Both the position numbers and the translations under genes were made by a program. Below the pieces are notes generated by a model. The model did no database searches. It was given only the letters and a program-made list of their open reading frames with translations, and was not told the origin of the DNA. A stretch of DNA of 58,495 bases from Candidatus Nomurabacteria bacterium (GTDB lineage Bacteria > Patescibacteriota > Minisyncoccia > Phycocordibacterales > UBA9973): contig CALRDL010000004.1 of the NCBI GenBank assembly GCA_943354905.1, positions 1 to 58,495 of the forward strand, read 5' to 3'. Positions 40,006-49,554 of the stretch are shown in pieces; within the stretch, counting starts at the first letter, position 1; each line of letters begins with the position of its first letter.

Positions 40006-40956
40006 TTAATACACATCTACTCCTATTTTCTCTCTAACTTCTTTCATTTTAGCTGAGGCGACGGCTTTGGCGCGCTCGCCACCTGCGTTCAGGATGGCGA
40101 GCGCGCCGTCTATATCTTTCTCATATTCTTTCCTCTTTTCCCGCAGTGGCGCGATAAATTTTTCCAAATCTTCGATCAATAATTCTTTTAATTCTTTATA
40201 CTTACCTGCTTTTTCTTCATAAATTTTTTTTAATTCTTCTTCGGGGCGCAAAAGTTTGTGAATTGCAAAAACATTTTCTGGAATTCCTCCGCTTGAATCC
40301 GTGACAATACTCATCACCGATGATTTTATTTCTTCGTATTCTGCAAAAAGTGGAATAGTGTTTCCATAACTCTTGCTCATCTTGCGTCCGTCTGTACCCG
40401 GGACTACTGCGACTTCTTCCATAATCATTTCTTTTGGTAATTTAAAAGTCTGGCCAAATGTATTGTTGAATTTTTCGGCTGTATCTCGAGCGATTTCTAT
40501 GTGTTGTTTCTGGTCTTGTCCTACTGGCACTATATCAACATCATAGAGTAATATATCAGCAGCCATTAAAAGAGGATAATTAAAAAGTCCGACATTCATA
40601 TCTTTGCCATTATCTCTTGCATCTTTGTAAGCAACAGAACGCTCTAGATAAGCCATAGGGGTTATAGTATCGAAAATCCATGCGAGTTCTGTATGCTCTG
40701 ATACATCAGACTGCTTGAATACAATAGATTTTTTAGGGTCAAGACCTAATGCTAAATAATCAATCAAAACAGCAATGATGTTTTCTTTCATGATTTTAGA
40801 ATTTTTTAAGGAGGTCATGGCATGATAGTCGACAATCATAAAATAAACGTCGTTATCATTTTGTTGGCTTATAAGCTGTTTCATCATTCCGAAATAATTC
40901 CCGATATGGGGTTTACCGGACGGCTGAATACCAGATAATAAGACTTTTTTAGACAT
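40006..40956 (-). CDS. trpS: tryptophanyl-tRNA synthetase
   Basis: LSGIQPSGKPHIGNYFG, GTDGRKMSKSYGN. Confidence 0.93.
   Translation of the reverse strand: MSKKVLLSGIQPSGKPHIGNYFGMMKQLISQQNDNDVYFMIVDYHAMTSLKNSKIMKENIIAVLIDYLALGLDPKKSIVFKQSDVSEHTELAWIFDTITPMAYLERSVAYKDARDNGKDMNVGLFNYPLLMAADILLYDVDIVPVGQDQKQHIEIARDTAEKFNNTFGQTFKLPKEMIMEEVAVVPGTDGRKMSKSYGNTIPLFAEYEEIKSSVMSIVTDSSGGIPENVFAIHKLLRPEEELKKIYEEKAGKYKELKELLIEDLEKFIAPLREKRKEYEKDIDGALAILNAGGERAKAVASAKMKEVREKIGVDVY
40069..40107. repeat. GC-rich 12-bp inverted repeat in the 3' end of trpS
   Basis: GGCGCGCTCGCC - 15 nt - GGCGAGCGCGCC. Confidence 0.85.
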
Positions 40957-41056
40957 ATTTATATATTATCATAATAAATTTTTATATCCACACATTACCC
41001 ACATCATTACACACTTTTTAACTTTTCTAAAATTTTGACTGTGCTAGAATAACTGA

Positions 41057-42460
41057 ATGGTAAAGAATATAAAAAGTTTCAAATCTGCAAATATTCGCAT
41101 TCCTCCACAAAGCATACCCTCCGAACAAGCGGTCTTGGGTTCTATTATGCTCCGCAAAGATGCTATGCACGAAGTCGAAGACATGGTAACTCCGGATTCT
41201 TTTTATGTAGAAAAACATAAAATAATTTTTCAAGCGATGCTCGACCTTGGAAATAAAAATGAACCGATAGATATGCTTTCTCTTTCTACGAAACTTGGAG
41301 AAAGAAAACTTTTAGAACAAATCGGAGGCAATCAATACTTGGCAGAGATAGTAAATACTGTCCCTTCGAGTACAAACGTAAAACACTATGCAGATATTGT
41401 TCAAAAAAAATATGTCTTGCGTGGACTAATCGAAGCGGCTGATTATATTTCCGAACTTGCTTTCGAGGAAGGCGATGACCATATGGATGACATTCTCGAC
41501 ATGGCCGAGAAGAAAGTTTTTAGCGTAGTCTCTTCTCCAAAGAATCAAAAATTTGTAAATTTAAAAGATGCTCTACCTGAAGCCTATGAAAGACTAGAGA
41601 AACTTCATGAAAATAAAGGTATGATCCGCGGACTACCGACTGGTTTTCGAGATTTGGACACTATGCTTTCTGGTTTACAAAATTCTGATTTAATAATTCT
41701 GGCAGCTCGTCCATCTATGGGTAAAACCACTCTGGCTTTAGATATAGCTCGTATGGCTGGAGTAAAACATGAGAAATCTATTTTAATATTTTCCCTAGAA
41801 ATGTCTTCTCAACAACTCGTAGACCGTATGCTCTCTGCTGAGAGTCGAGTTAATGCTTGGAATCTCCGCACTGGGAACCTTTCTTCGGATCGAGAATTTT
41901 CTCAACTTCGCGATTCTCTCGGTAAACTCGCCAAAGCAAAAATCTACATAGATGATACTCCTGGAAATTCTATAGTTCGTATGAAAGCTTTGGCTCGTAG
42001 AATAAAAGCTGAGAAATCTTTAGATTTGATCGTCGTCGACTATTTACAATTAATGACGACTTCTAAAAATTATGATTCGATGGTGAATCAAGTTACTGAA
42101 ATCTCTAGATCTTTAAAAGGTCTCGCCAAAGAACTCGATGTACCCGTCCTTGCCCTTTCCCAGCTCTCTCGTAATGTTGAATCTCGTGGTGGCAAACCTC
42201 GCCTGTCTGACCTCCGTGACTCTGGATCTATCGAACAAGATGCCGACGTGGTTATGTTCATCCATAGTGAAGATAAAGGAAAAGAAGAATCTGATAAAAC
42301 AAATATAGTTGAAATATTGATCGAAAAACACCGAAATGGACCGACTGGAAAAGTCGAACTTTATTTTGATCTCAAAACTACGACCTTTCTTAATCTTGAA
42401 AAAAGTAATTTGAGTGAATTTTCCGCAGCGAAGGTAAGTAGTGACTTAGATGAGTTCTAA
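41057..42460 (+). CDS. dnaB: replicative DNA helicase
   Basis: IPPQSIPSEQAVLGSIML, AARPSMGKTTLALDIAR, VDYLQLM, LSQLSRNVESR. Confidence 0.95.
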   Translation: MVKNIKSFKSANIRIPPQSIPSEQAVLGSIMLRKDAMHEVEDMVTPDSFYVEKHKIIFQAMLDLGNKNEPIDMLSLSTKLGERKLLEQIGGNQYLAEIVNTVPSSTNVKHYADIVQKKYVLRGLIEAADYISELAFEEGDDHMDDILDMAEKKVFSVVSSPKNQKFVNLKDALPEAYERLEKLHENKGMIRGLPTGFRDLDTMLSGLQNSDLIILAARPSMGKTTLALDIARMAGVKHEKSILIFSLEMSSQQLVDRMLSAESRVNAWNLRTGNLSSDREFSQLRDSLGKLAKAKIYIDDTPGNSIVRMKALARRIKAEKSLDLIVVDYLQLMTTSKNYDSMVNQVTEISRSLKGLAKELDVPVLALSQLSRNVESRGGKPRLSDLRDSGSIEQDADVVMFIHSEDKGKEESDKTNIVEILIEKHRNGPTGKVELYFDLKTTTFLNLEKSNLSEFSAAKVSSDLDEF

Positions 42461-42461
42461 A

Positions 42462-42538
42462 ATGAATTACGAATTAAAAATTAGGAATTACGAATTGGGA
42501 TTAAAATTGATAATTCGTAATTTGAAATTAATAATTGA
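42462..42538. repeat. AT-rich intergenic inverted/direct repeat cluster
   Basis: GAATTACGAATT twice and AATTCGTAATTT in inverse orientation. Confidence 0.7.
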
Positions 42539-43170
42539 ATACAATGGATATAATAGATAAATTATCTGAAGTTTTTAAAGAATTCCCTGGGATAGGAGAA
42601 AGACAAGCTAAGCGTTTTGTTTATTTTTTAATGTCTAAAAACGGAAGTTATGCAGAAAATTTGTCTCTGCTTATTTCTGATTTAAAAAAAGAAGTAGCAC
42701 AATGTGGAGAATGTTTTAGATTTTTCATTGTGAAAAATGGTAAAAATAATCTATGTGATATTTGTGCCAATACAAATACAGACACCTCTACTCTCATGGT
42801 CGTTGAGAAAGATTCTGATTTAGAGTCAGTTAAAAAAAGTCGAGTTTATAATGGGAAATATTTTGTTTTGGGTGGGCTCGTACCAATCGTCGAGAAAACT
42901 ACAAAAAGTCGAGTCCGGATTGAAGAATTAAAAAAGAAAATAGGATCTCCCCAGAAGAAAGTCTTCGGGGAATTATGTGAAATTATTCTCGCCTTCTCAC
43001 TCAACCCTCAAGGCAACCACACAGACGAGTACGTTCGTGAACAATTAAATGATTTAGCTCAAAAAAATAATATAAAAATATCTTCTCTTGGTCGTGGCCT
43101 CTCCACCGGCACCGAACTCGAATATTCTGACAACGAAACTTTAAAAAATGCGCTGAAGAATAGACAATAA
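42535..43170 (+). CDS. recR: recombination protein RecR
   Basis: KEFPGIGERQAKRFVYFLM, Cys4 zinc finger CGEC..CDIC, VLGGLVPIVEK, C-terminal GRGLSTGTELEYSDNETLKNALKNR. Confidence 0.92.
   Translation: MNTMDIIDKLSEVFKEFPGIGERQAKRFVYFLMSKNGSYAENLSLLISDLKKEVAQCGECFRFFIVKNGKNNLCDICANTNTDTSTLMVVEKDSDLESVKKSRVYNGKYFVLGGLVPIVEKTTKSRVRIEELKKKIGSPQKKVFGELCEIILAFSLNPQGNHTDEYVREQLNDLAQKNNIKISSLGRGLSTGTELEYSDNETLKNALKNRQ
42949..42970. repeat. palindrome family C copy 2 (reverse complement of copy 1 with 1-nt insertion)
   Basis: CCCCAGAAGAAAGTCTTCGGGG inside recR, encoding SPQKKVFGE. Confidence 0.85.
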
Positions 43171-43213
43171 AAAAAACCTTTGGGTTTGTGGTTTTGTATG
43201 TTACAATACTTGC

Positions 43214-43609
43214 ATGGATCAGGATGCAATTGTTAAATACTGGATAGATGCTTCTGAGGGTGATTTTGAATTATCACAAAATCTTTTTGAAAATAAAAGA
43301 TTTTCTTACTGCCTTTTCTTTGTTCATCTTTCTATTGAAAAATTATTGAAGGGCATAATTGTCAACAAAACATCAAACTCTGCCCCTTATGAACACAATC
43401 TTGTTCGTTTAGCTGAAGCAACAGGTATTAAATATTCAGAGGAACAGCTCGATATGCTGGCAGATATCACAACTTTCAATATCAAAGCTCGATATGATGA
43501 TTACAAAAATCAGTTTTATAAAATAGCCACTGAAGAATATACAAAAAAGTATTTATTACAAGCTGAAGAATTTATATTATGGTTAAAAAGATACTTGGAG
43601 AAGATATAA
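43214..43609 (+). CDS. HEPN domain protein
   Basis: FFVHLSIEKLLKGIIV...HNLVRLAEATG...NIKARYDDYK. Confidence 0.85.
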   Translation: MDQDAIVKYWIDASEGDFELSQNLFENKRFSYCLFFVHLSIEKLLKGIIVNKTSNSAPYEHNLVRLAEATGIKYSEEQLDMLADITTFNIKARYDDYKNQFYKIATEEYTKKYLLQAEEFILWLKRYLEKI

Positions 43610-43902
43610 TAAGATTGACTAAATCATTTAGATCGTCACTTGAAAATGATAACATTGAAATTGATTCAATGATTGTTTTTGGTTCTCAGGCAAAAGGAAA
43701 TTCTCGACCAGGAAGTGATATAGACATTTGTGTGGTATCACCTTCTTTTGGAAGTAATGATACCGAAGAAATGCAGATGTTATTTAAAAAAGCTAGACGC
43801 ATTGATTCACGAATTGAGCCTTACCCAATGAACCCAAAAAACTTATCAGAAACTAATAATCCGATAGTTGGCGAAATTCTGCGATGGGGCGTGCTTGTAT
43901 AA
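43579..43902 (+). CDS. MNT-type minimal nucleotidyltransferase
   Basis: VFGSQAKGNSRPGSDIDICVV; overlaps the HEPN gene. Confidence 0.88.
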   Translation: MVKKILGEDIIRLTKSFRSSLENDNIEIDSMIVFGSQAKGNSRPGSDIDICVVSPSFGSNDTEEMQMLFKKARRIDSRIEPYPMNPKNLSETNNPIVGEILRWGVLV

Positions 43903-43980
43903 ATCTCTGCACCGTCTCCATCAGCACCGAACTCGAATATTATTTTTTTTCTTCTACTTATAGGATCTTCTTCCATCTTT

Positions 43981-44400
43981 TTATTTTATAGAAATTATCT
44001 TCACTTGAAAGAAAGGCTGACGGTGGCCGTTGCGTTTTAGGTAACGAGATTTTTGTTTGTATTTTACTACGAGGATTTTTCGAGCACGGCCAATCTCTAC
44101 TATTTCCGCATCTACTTTTGCGCCTGTGATGTATGGTGTACCTATAGTCGTATCTTTGCCATCATCTACCAAGAGAACTTTATCAAAAGAAATTTTGTCG
44201 CCTTTTTTGTATTCAACTCCTTTAGTGTTTATTTTTTCAATAGAAACAAAGCTCCCCGCGGAAACCTTGTATTGTTTTCCACCTGTATTTATAACTGCAA
44301 ATTCAGATTTGTCTGCCTTTTTCTCTTTTTTCATATTAAGTCTTATATTATATGATATTTCACAAAAAAGCAAATATTTGCTACAATTAACCCCATGCAA
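43981..44400 (-). CDS. rplU: 50S ribosomal protein L21
   Basis: FAVINTGGKQYKVSAGSFVSIEKI...VVKYKQKSRYLKRNGHRQPFFQVKI; true start likely at MKKEKKADK. Confidence 0.92.
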   Translation of the reverse strand: MHGVNCSKYLLFCEISYNIRLNMKKEKKADKSEFAVINTGGKQYKVSAGSFVSIEKINTKGVEYKKGDKISFDKVLLVDDGKDTTIGTPYITGAKVDAEIVEIGRARKILVVKYKQKSRYLKRNGHRQPFFQVKIISIK

Positions 44401-45405
44401 ACAAAAATTATAGAAAAGTACTTTTTCTTTGGTCTATTACTAGCCACTTTTATCTTTACTTTTTTTATCTTTCGTCCATTTTGGATAGTTCTAGTCCTTG
44501 GTGTTTCTTTTGCAATAATTCTGCATCCGTTACATCTCTGGCTTAATAAAAAATACATACCAAATTGGATTTCGGCTTTTTTGACTGTTTGTATTTTTAC
44601 TATCGTTTTATGCGGTCCTATTCTAGGAACAGGAATACTTATCTTTAAACAAAGTCAAAATGTCTATAATTCTGTAGTAAGCGATGGAAATACAGAACCA
44701 ATTTTGGCGACAATAGGAAATTCCATCAATCAATTTCTTCCAGAAGGAATTGATTTTGATATAAACAAAAAAACAACTGATTTTATCTCGTATATCTCTA
44801 GTAACATTGCCAACATATTCAGTACCACAGTCTCGGCATTTTTCTCTTTCATCTTAATGCTTTTAATTATTTTTTATTTCTTGAAAGATGGAGAAAAATG
44901 GAAAAATTCTCTGGTTATTTTTAGCCCACTTGAAGATAAAGATGACCACAAGATAATCAGCGGACTCGACAATGCCGTAAATGCCGTAATAAAAGGTTCT
45001 TTATTTATTGCTTTTGTCCAAGGAACGCTCATGGGTTTTGGTCTCTGGCTTTTTAATGTTCCAAATCCCGCACTCTGGGGGCTGGTCGCCGCTGTCTGTT
45101 CCCTGCTTCCCACTATCGGTACAGCGATGGTCTCTATACCAGCTATCATTTTCCTATTTTTTAAAGGAGACACTACTTCAGCTATAGGTCTCTTGTTCTG
45201 GGCATTTTTGTTGGTAGGCATGATCGACAATTTCTTGAGCCCCATGATCGTAGGAAAAAAAACAAATATCTCTCCGCTTCTAGTTTTGTTTTCAGTCTTG
45301 GGAGGAATTTCTTTCCTTGGGCCTGTCGGTATCCTAATCGGTCCACTTTCAGTAAGTTTACTCTATACCCTCTTTCTCATTTACCGCAATGAATTCCGAC
45401 AATAA
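44395..45405 (+). CDS. AI-2E family transporter (PerM-like)
   Basis: Multiple TM helices, ALWGLVAAVCSLLPTIGTAMV, DNFLSPMIVGKKTNISPLLVLFSVLGG. Confidence 0.88.
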   Translation: MQTKIIEKYFFFGLLLATFIFTFFIFRPFWIVLVLGVSFAIILHPLHLWLNKKYIPNWISAFLTVCIFTIVLCGPILGTGILIFKQSQNVYNSVVSDGNTEPILATIGNSINQFLPEGIDFDINKKTTDFISYISSNIANIFSTTVSAFFSFILMLLIIFYFLKDGEKWKNSLVIFSPLEDKDDHKIISGLDNAVNAVIKGSLFIAFVQGTLMGFGLWLFNVPNPALWGLVAAVCSLLPTIGTAMVSIPAIIFLFFKGDTTSAIGLLFWAFLLVGMIDNFLSPMIVGKKTNISPLLVLFSVLGGISFLGPVGILIGPLSVSLLYTLFLIYRNEFRQ

Positions 45406-46816
45406 AAATCATAAAAAAATATATTTTTTTAACACTCTCACTCGGAAAAAGGAAGAGTTTATTCCTATTGATCCAAATGAAATAAAAATGTATTCTTGTG
45501 GCCCGACGGTAAACAATTATGCTCATATAGGCAATCTGCGTGCCTATGTTTTTGCTGACATCCTTCAAAAAACTTTAGAATATTCTAGTTATGAAGTAAA
45601 ACGAGTTATGAATATAACTGATATCGGAATTCTCTCGAGTGATGCAGACACAGGGGAAGACAAGATGACTGCTGCCCTAGTGCGGGAAGGAAAAGAATTG
45701 ACCCTAAAAAATATGCGTGAACTCGCCGAGTTTTATACAGAAAAATTTAAAGAAGACTTGGTTAAACTAAATATAACTATACCCAGCAACATATATTTCG
45801 CGAGTGATTATATCAAAGAAGATGTAGAACTCGTACGAAAGTTAGAAGAAAAGGGATTTACATATACCACATCTGATGGTATTTATTTTGATACTTCTAA
45901 GGTGTCAGACTATGGAGCACTTACCGGAGGGAAAACTATTCGAGATGAGAGTCATATTCGAATTGCAGAAAATAAAGAAAAGAAAAATGGCGAAGACTTT
46001 GCCTTATGGAAATTTAATAAAGAATTAGGATACGAATCTCCTTGGGGTCGTGGTTTTCCCGGCTGGCATATAGAATGTTCAGCTATAGGTTTAAAATTTC
46101 TTGGAGAACAATTTGATATTCACACAGGAGGAATAGATCTCATTCCTACTCACCATACAAATGAGATAGCTCAGTCAGAAAGTGCTACAAGTAAAAAACC
46201 TTTTGTAAAATTTTGGCTACATAGCGACCACATCGATGTCGGTGGATTAAAAATGGCGAAATCTACAGGAAATTTTTTGAAACTTGAAAGCATTGTGAAT
46301 AAAAATATAAATCCTCTTGCTTATCGTTTTTGGCTCTTGATGGGTCATTATCGTACCAAATTAAATTTTAATTGGGACGCCCTAGAAGCATCAGAAACAG
46401 GTCTAAAAAGGATACAAAATATATATTTGGGGCTTGGGAAGGATGTGGGCCTGCCTGCGCAGTCAGGAAATATAAGTCAAAAATATAAAGAAAAATTCCA
46501 AGAATTCTTAAATAATGATCTCGACACTCCAAAAGCTCTCACAGTATTATGGGATTTAATGAAAGACGAAAATATTTCACCTCCCGACAAAAAAGCTACA
46601 GTGCTGGATTTTGACAAAGTGCTTGGACTCGGTTTTATTGATTTAAAAGAAGAAAAAATTGATGTTCAGGAAGAAGTCTTGAAATTAGTAGAAAAACGCA
46701 AAGATGCTCGTGATAATAAAGATTTTACAAAATCTGACGAACTAAGAAAACAAATAAATTCTTTTGGTTACGACGTTAAAGATACTTCAGAGGGACAAAA
46801 GATTTCTAAGATTTAA
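45389..46816 (+). CDS. cysS: cysteinyl-tRNA synthetase
   Basis: MYSCGPTVNNYAHIGNLRAYVF, GWHIECSAIG, HHTNEIAQSES, MAKSTGNF. Confidence 0.95.
   Translation: MNSDNKNHKKIYFFNTLTRKKEEFIPIDPNEIKMYSCGPTVNNYAHIGNLRAYVFADILQKTLEYSSYEVKRVMNITDIGILSSDADTGEDKMTAALVREGKELTLKNMRELAEFYTEKFKEDLVKLNITIPSNIYFASDYIKEDVELVRKLEEKGFTYTTSDGIYFDTSKVSDYGALTGGKTIRDESHIRIAENKEKKNGEDFALWKFNKELGYESPWGRGFPGWHIECSAIGLKFLGEQFDIHTGGIDLIPTHHTNEIAQSESATSKKPFVKFWLHSDHIDVGGLKMAKSTGNFLKLESIVNKNINPLAYRFWLLMGHYRTKLNFNWDALEASETGLKRIQNIYLGLGKDVGLPAQSGNISQKYKEKFQEFLNNDLDTPKALTVLWDLMKDENISPPDKKATVLDFDKVLGLGFIDLKEEKIDVQEEVLKLVEKRKDARDNKDFTKSDELRKQINSFGYDVKDTSEGQKISKI
46450..46467. repeat. palindrome family A, copy 5 (one mismatch)
   Basis: CCTGCCTGCGCAGTCAGG, in-frame GLPAQSG in cysS. 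Confidence 0.9.
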
Positions 46817-47186
46817 AAAACTTTTTGCGATACAAAATCAAGACAAATACTAGATTCGCTAATACTAAATACACTCCGAAAGAATAAATCGTAAAAGACC
46901 AATCTTTTATGATAAGTAGACCTAGAGTATTACTAAATACACTAGCTATATAAATCCCATAATGTTCTGTTTCAGGAAATTTCCATCCTTTTACATATGT
47001 AGGAATAACAGAGAGCCCTGCTCCAGCTTTAATCTGAAAAAACACACCAAGAAATGGGCCTAGCAACCAAAGAACCCAAGAAACTAAATTCGGTCTTGTC
47101 TGTCCGTAAAAAATATCTTTAAAATAAAAAAAATATCCGATGAAACTAACCAAAACTGCAAGATAAATTATATTTTCTGGTAACAT
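46806..47186 (-). CDS. hypothetical small multi-TM membrane protein
   Basis: About four hydrophobic segments; possible PQ-loop-like but not assignable by eye. Confidence 0.45.
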   Translation of the reverse strand: MLPENIIYLAVLVSFIGYFFYFKDIFYGQTRPNLVSWVLWLLGPFLGVFFQIKAGAGLSVIPTYVKGWKFPETEHYGIYIASVFSNTLGLLIIKDWSFTIYSFGVYLVLANLVFVLILYRKKFFKS

Positions 47187-47188
47187 TT

Positions 47189-48313
47189 TTAAATCCCCTC
47201 TTTTTTAAGTTCTTCGACGAGCTCTCTTTCTTTGCGAGAAAGTTTATTTGGAAGTTTGATGTTGAGTTTTATAAGAAGGTCTCCGCGTTTACTTTTAGAG
47301 GTCGGCACGCCTTTGCCACGAACTCGCAAGATTTCATTGATACCGACGCCTTCCGGAATAGTGACTTCTATCTCTCCATCAAGAGTTTCTATTTTATGTT
47401 TCGTACCGAGTAATGCATCCGAAAGTTTCAAATTTAAAGTCATCAATAAGTCATTACCGTCACGCTTAAATATTGGATGCGGTGCCACATTTATTTTTAT
47501 ATATAAATCTCCGGTGGTGCCTTTGAAAATAGCTTCACCGTGTCCTGTCATCCGGACCATCTCTCCATCACGGACACCAGTCGGTATGACAATAGATATT
47601 TCTTCTTCACGTCGTAGAACACCTTTGCCTTTACACCTTTCACAAACCTCATGAGGAACTTCTCCACCACCAAGACAAGTCTCACATATTTTCGTACTAG
47701 AAATGTTCCCCAAGAATGATCTCTTTATTTCTCGAATCTGACCTTGACCATTACAAGTTTTACATTTCTCTATTTTGCTTCCCACTTTCGCTCCGGTAGC
47801 ATTACAAGTCAAACAAGTAGAAGTTTTTGTAATTAAAATCTTTCTTTCAATTCCAAAAATAGAGTCCGAAAAAGAAATCTGAATTTCTGTAGAAATATCT
47901 CGTCCACGCCTAGCTTGTCTTGAATTTCTTGTACCTCCACCACCCATACCACCACCAAAAAAATCACTGAAAATATCATTTAAATTTCCCATGTCAAAAC
48001 TTGAGCCAAAGTCTGCGCCACCTTGCTGAAAACCAGAAAAGTCAAAACCTTCAAAACCTCCCCTCGGGTCGCCATAGCCACCGGCGGAGGCACCACCCAT
48101 ATTTGCATAATTAGAACCAAATTGGTCGTATTTTGAGCGTTTTTGGTCATCAGAGAGGGTCTGATAGGCTTCATTTACCTCTTTAAATTTAGCCTCATTA
48201 CCTTCTTTTTTATCAGGGTGATATTTGTGGGCCAATTTATAAAAAGCCTTCTTGATTTCATCCTTCGAAGCACCCTTATTTACTCCCAGTGTTTCATAAT
48301 AATCTTTTGACAT
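47189..48313 (-). CDS. dnaJ: chaperone DnaJ
   Basis: [33 protein letters not shown]-rich region, four CxxCxGxG zinc repeats. Confidence 0.95.
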   Translation of the reverse strand: MSKDYYETLGVNKGASKDEIKKAFYKLAHKYHPDKKEGNEAKFKEVNEAYQTLSDDQKRSKYDQFGSNYANMGGASAGGYGDPRGGFEGFDFSGFQQGGADFGSSFDMGNLNDIFSDFFGGGMGGGGTRNSRQARRGRDISTEIQISFSDSIFGIERKILITKTSTCLTCNATGAKVGSKIEKCKTCNGQGQIREIKRSFLGNISSTKICETCLGGGEVPHEVCERCKGKGVLRREEEISIVIPTGVRDGEMVRMTGHGEAIFKGTTGDLYIKINVAPHPIFKRDGNDLLMTLNLKLSDALLGTKHKIETLDGEIEVTIPEGVGINEILRVRGKGVPTSKSKRGDLLIKLNIKLPNKLSRKERELVEELKKEGI

Positions 48314-48381
48314 TATTTCATTATAGTTAAATTTTAGTTTGAGTCAATAAATACGTAAAAAATCTTATTTTAGATTAAATA

Positions 48382-49407
48382 TTATCTAGTCTTTCTACTT
48401 TTATAAAGAGCTTCTTTTTTTTCTTGTCTTAAGTTTTCTTCTTTTTCTTTAGCAGTTTTTGTGGGTGTAAGCGCTTTAAATTCTGAATGCAGACTTGGTT
48501 CTATAACTTCATGAGCATCATATTCTAATGTTCCAGGTTCATTGTAACGATGTTTATAACTTTTCTTTATACCTATTTCAATTCTCCTTGATATGGTATT
48601 AATTTGAGGAGTAACAAAATTTGCTTTATTTGATACACCTTCTTTTATTGATTGCAATATTCCCTTAACCGCTAATAAGTTTGAGGAAATTGGATTTTGA
48701 TCAAACTGTTTCCCGTGTGACAATTCAGCTATATAATTAGCTATGTTTGTTTCACTGTCTCTAATATCTATAAAAATAGTATTTGTGTATGGATTGTAAA
48801 AATTTTTACCTAAACTAAATGACCCCAACATACTTGTTTCTCCTGGAGATTTAAAATTAACCTTAGGACTACCACATTTTTTATTTAGTTGCCAAAGGGC
48901 ATCGTACAATTCTGGATCAAAATCGTTTTGAACTGGATTGACTGTGGGCATCTTTAATTTATCAGAATCATTAAATTTCTCCTTTCCGGCTAAAACATTT
49001 ATTGCATGAGTTGTTAGTGGGTCTTCGTGAGCATAAGTTACATCACCATTACTTTCAATTTTTATTTCTACTTTGTACCTTGTAAGTTCATAATCTGCAA
49101 CACCAACCGCACTTGTAAGTAAAGTGGCAAATGAAAGAATACGAACCATTTTTTTAATTTTTCTTTCAAGCCTAGTCCTAAATTTATCTTTTTGTAAAGA
49201 AGAAAGTGGTTTTTTATCTATGAATCCTGCTGTTTCTAAAGCAGCTCCTGTGACTTGTGTGGATGTTTCTTCTATGGAAATTAAGGCTTGTTCAGCTTTA
49301 TGAATAAGGTCAACTTCCTGACTTTCTAAGGGAATAATAGCTTCTTCTGTAGATTTATTGGGAGAAGTTTCATTTTTACTGGGATTTATATTTTCCTGTT
49401 TATTCAT
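48382..49407 (-). CDS. hypothetical protein, degenerate metallopeptidase-like
   Basis: TM helix near residue 100; IAELSHGKQF resembles a degraded HExxH helix; YDAHEVIEP downstream. Confidence 0.4.
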   Translation of the reverse strand: MNKQENINPSKNETSPNKSTEEAIIPLESQEVDLIHKAEQALISIEETSTQVTGAALETAGFIDKKPLSSLQKDKFRTRLERKIKKMVRILSFATLLTSAVGVADYELTRYKVEIKIESNGDVTYAHEDPLTTHAINVLAGKEKFNDSDKLKMPTVNPVQNDFDPELYDALWQLNKKCGSPKVNFKSPGETSMLGSFSLGKNFYNPYTNTIFIDIRDSETNIANYIAELSHGKQFDQNPISSNLLAVKGILQSIKEGVSNKANFVTPQINTISRRIEIGIKKSYKHRYNEPGTLEYDAHEVIEPSLHSEFKALTPTKTAKEKEENLRQEKKEALYKSRKTR

Positions 49408-49537
49408 TTTCTTTTTCGGTTAAGGTTTCATCGTTTAAAAGTGACGTTTTAATAACTTCCACTTTTATTTCATCTATTTCTTTTAAATAGCTTTTTAAAT
49501 AATTTTTAATGATAGATTTTACTGTTCCTTGGGTCAT
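49400..49537 (-). CDS. small ORF (about 45 aa) translationally coupled to the downstream gene
   Basis: Reads MTQGTVKSIIKNYLKSYLKEIDEIKVEVIKTSLLNDETLTEKENE*; its end overlaps the ATG at 49407. Confidence 0.4.
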   Translation of the reverse strand: MTQGTVKSIIKNYLKSYLKEIDEIKVEVIKTSLLNDETLTEKENE

Positions 49538-49554
49538 GAATTTAATTTACAATT

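Noticed and set aside
44053-44413. Two overlapping ORFs antisense to rplU
   Set aside because: Shadow ORFs over ribosomal protein L21.
47232-47654. 140 aa ORF antisense to dnaJ
   Set aside because: Shadow ORF over conserved DnaJ zinc repeats.
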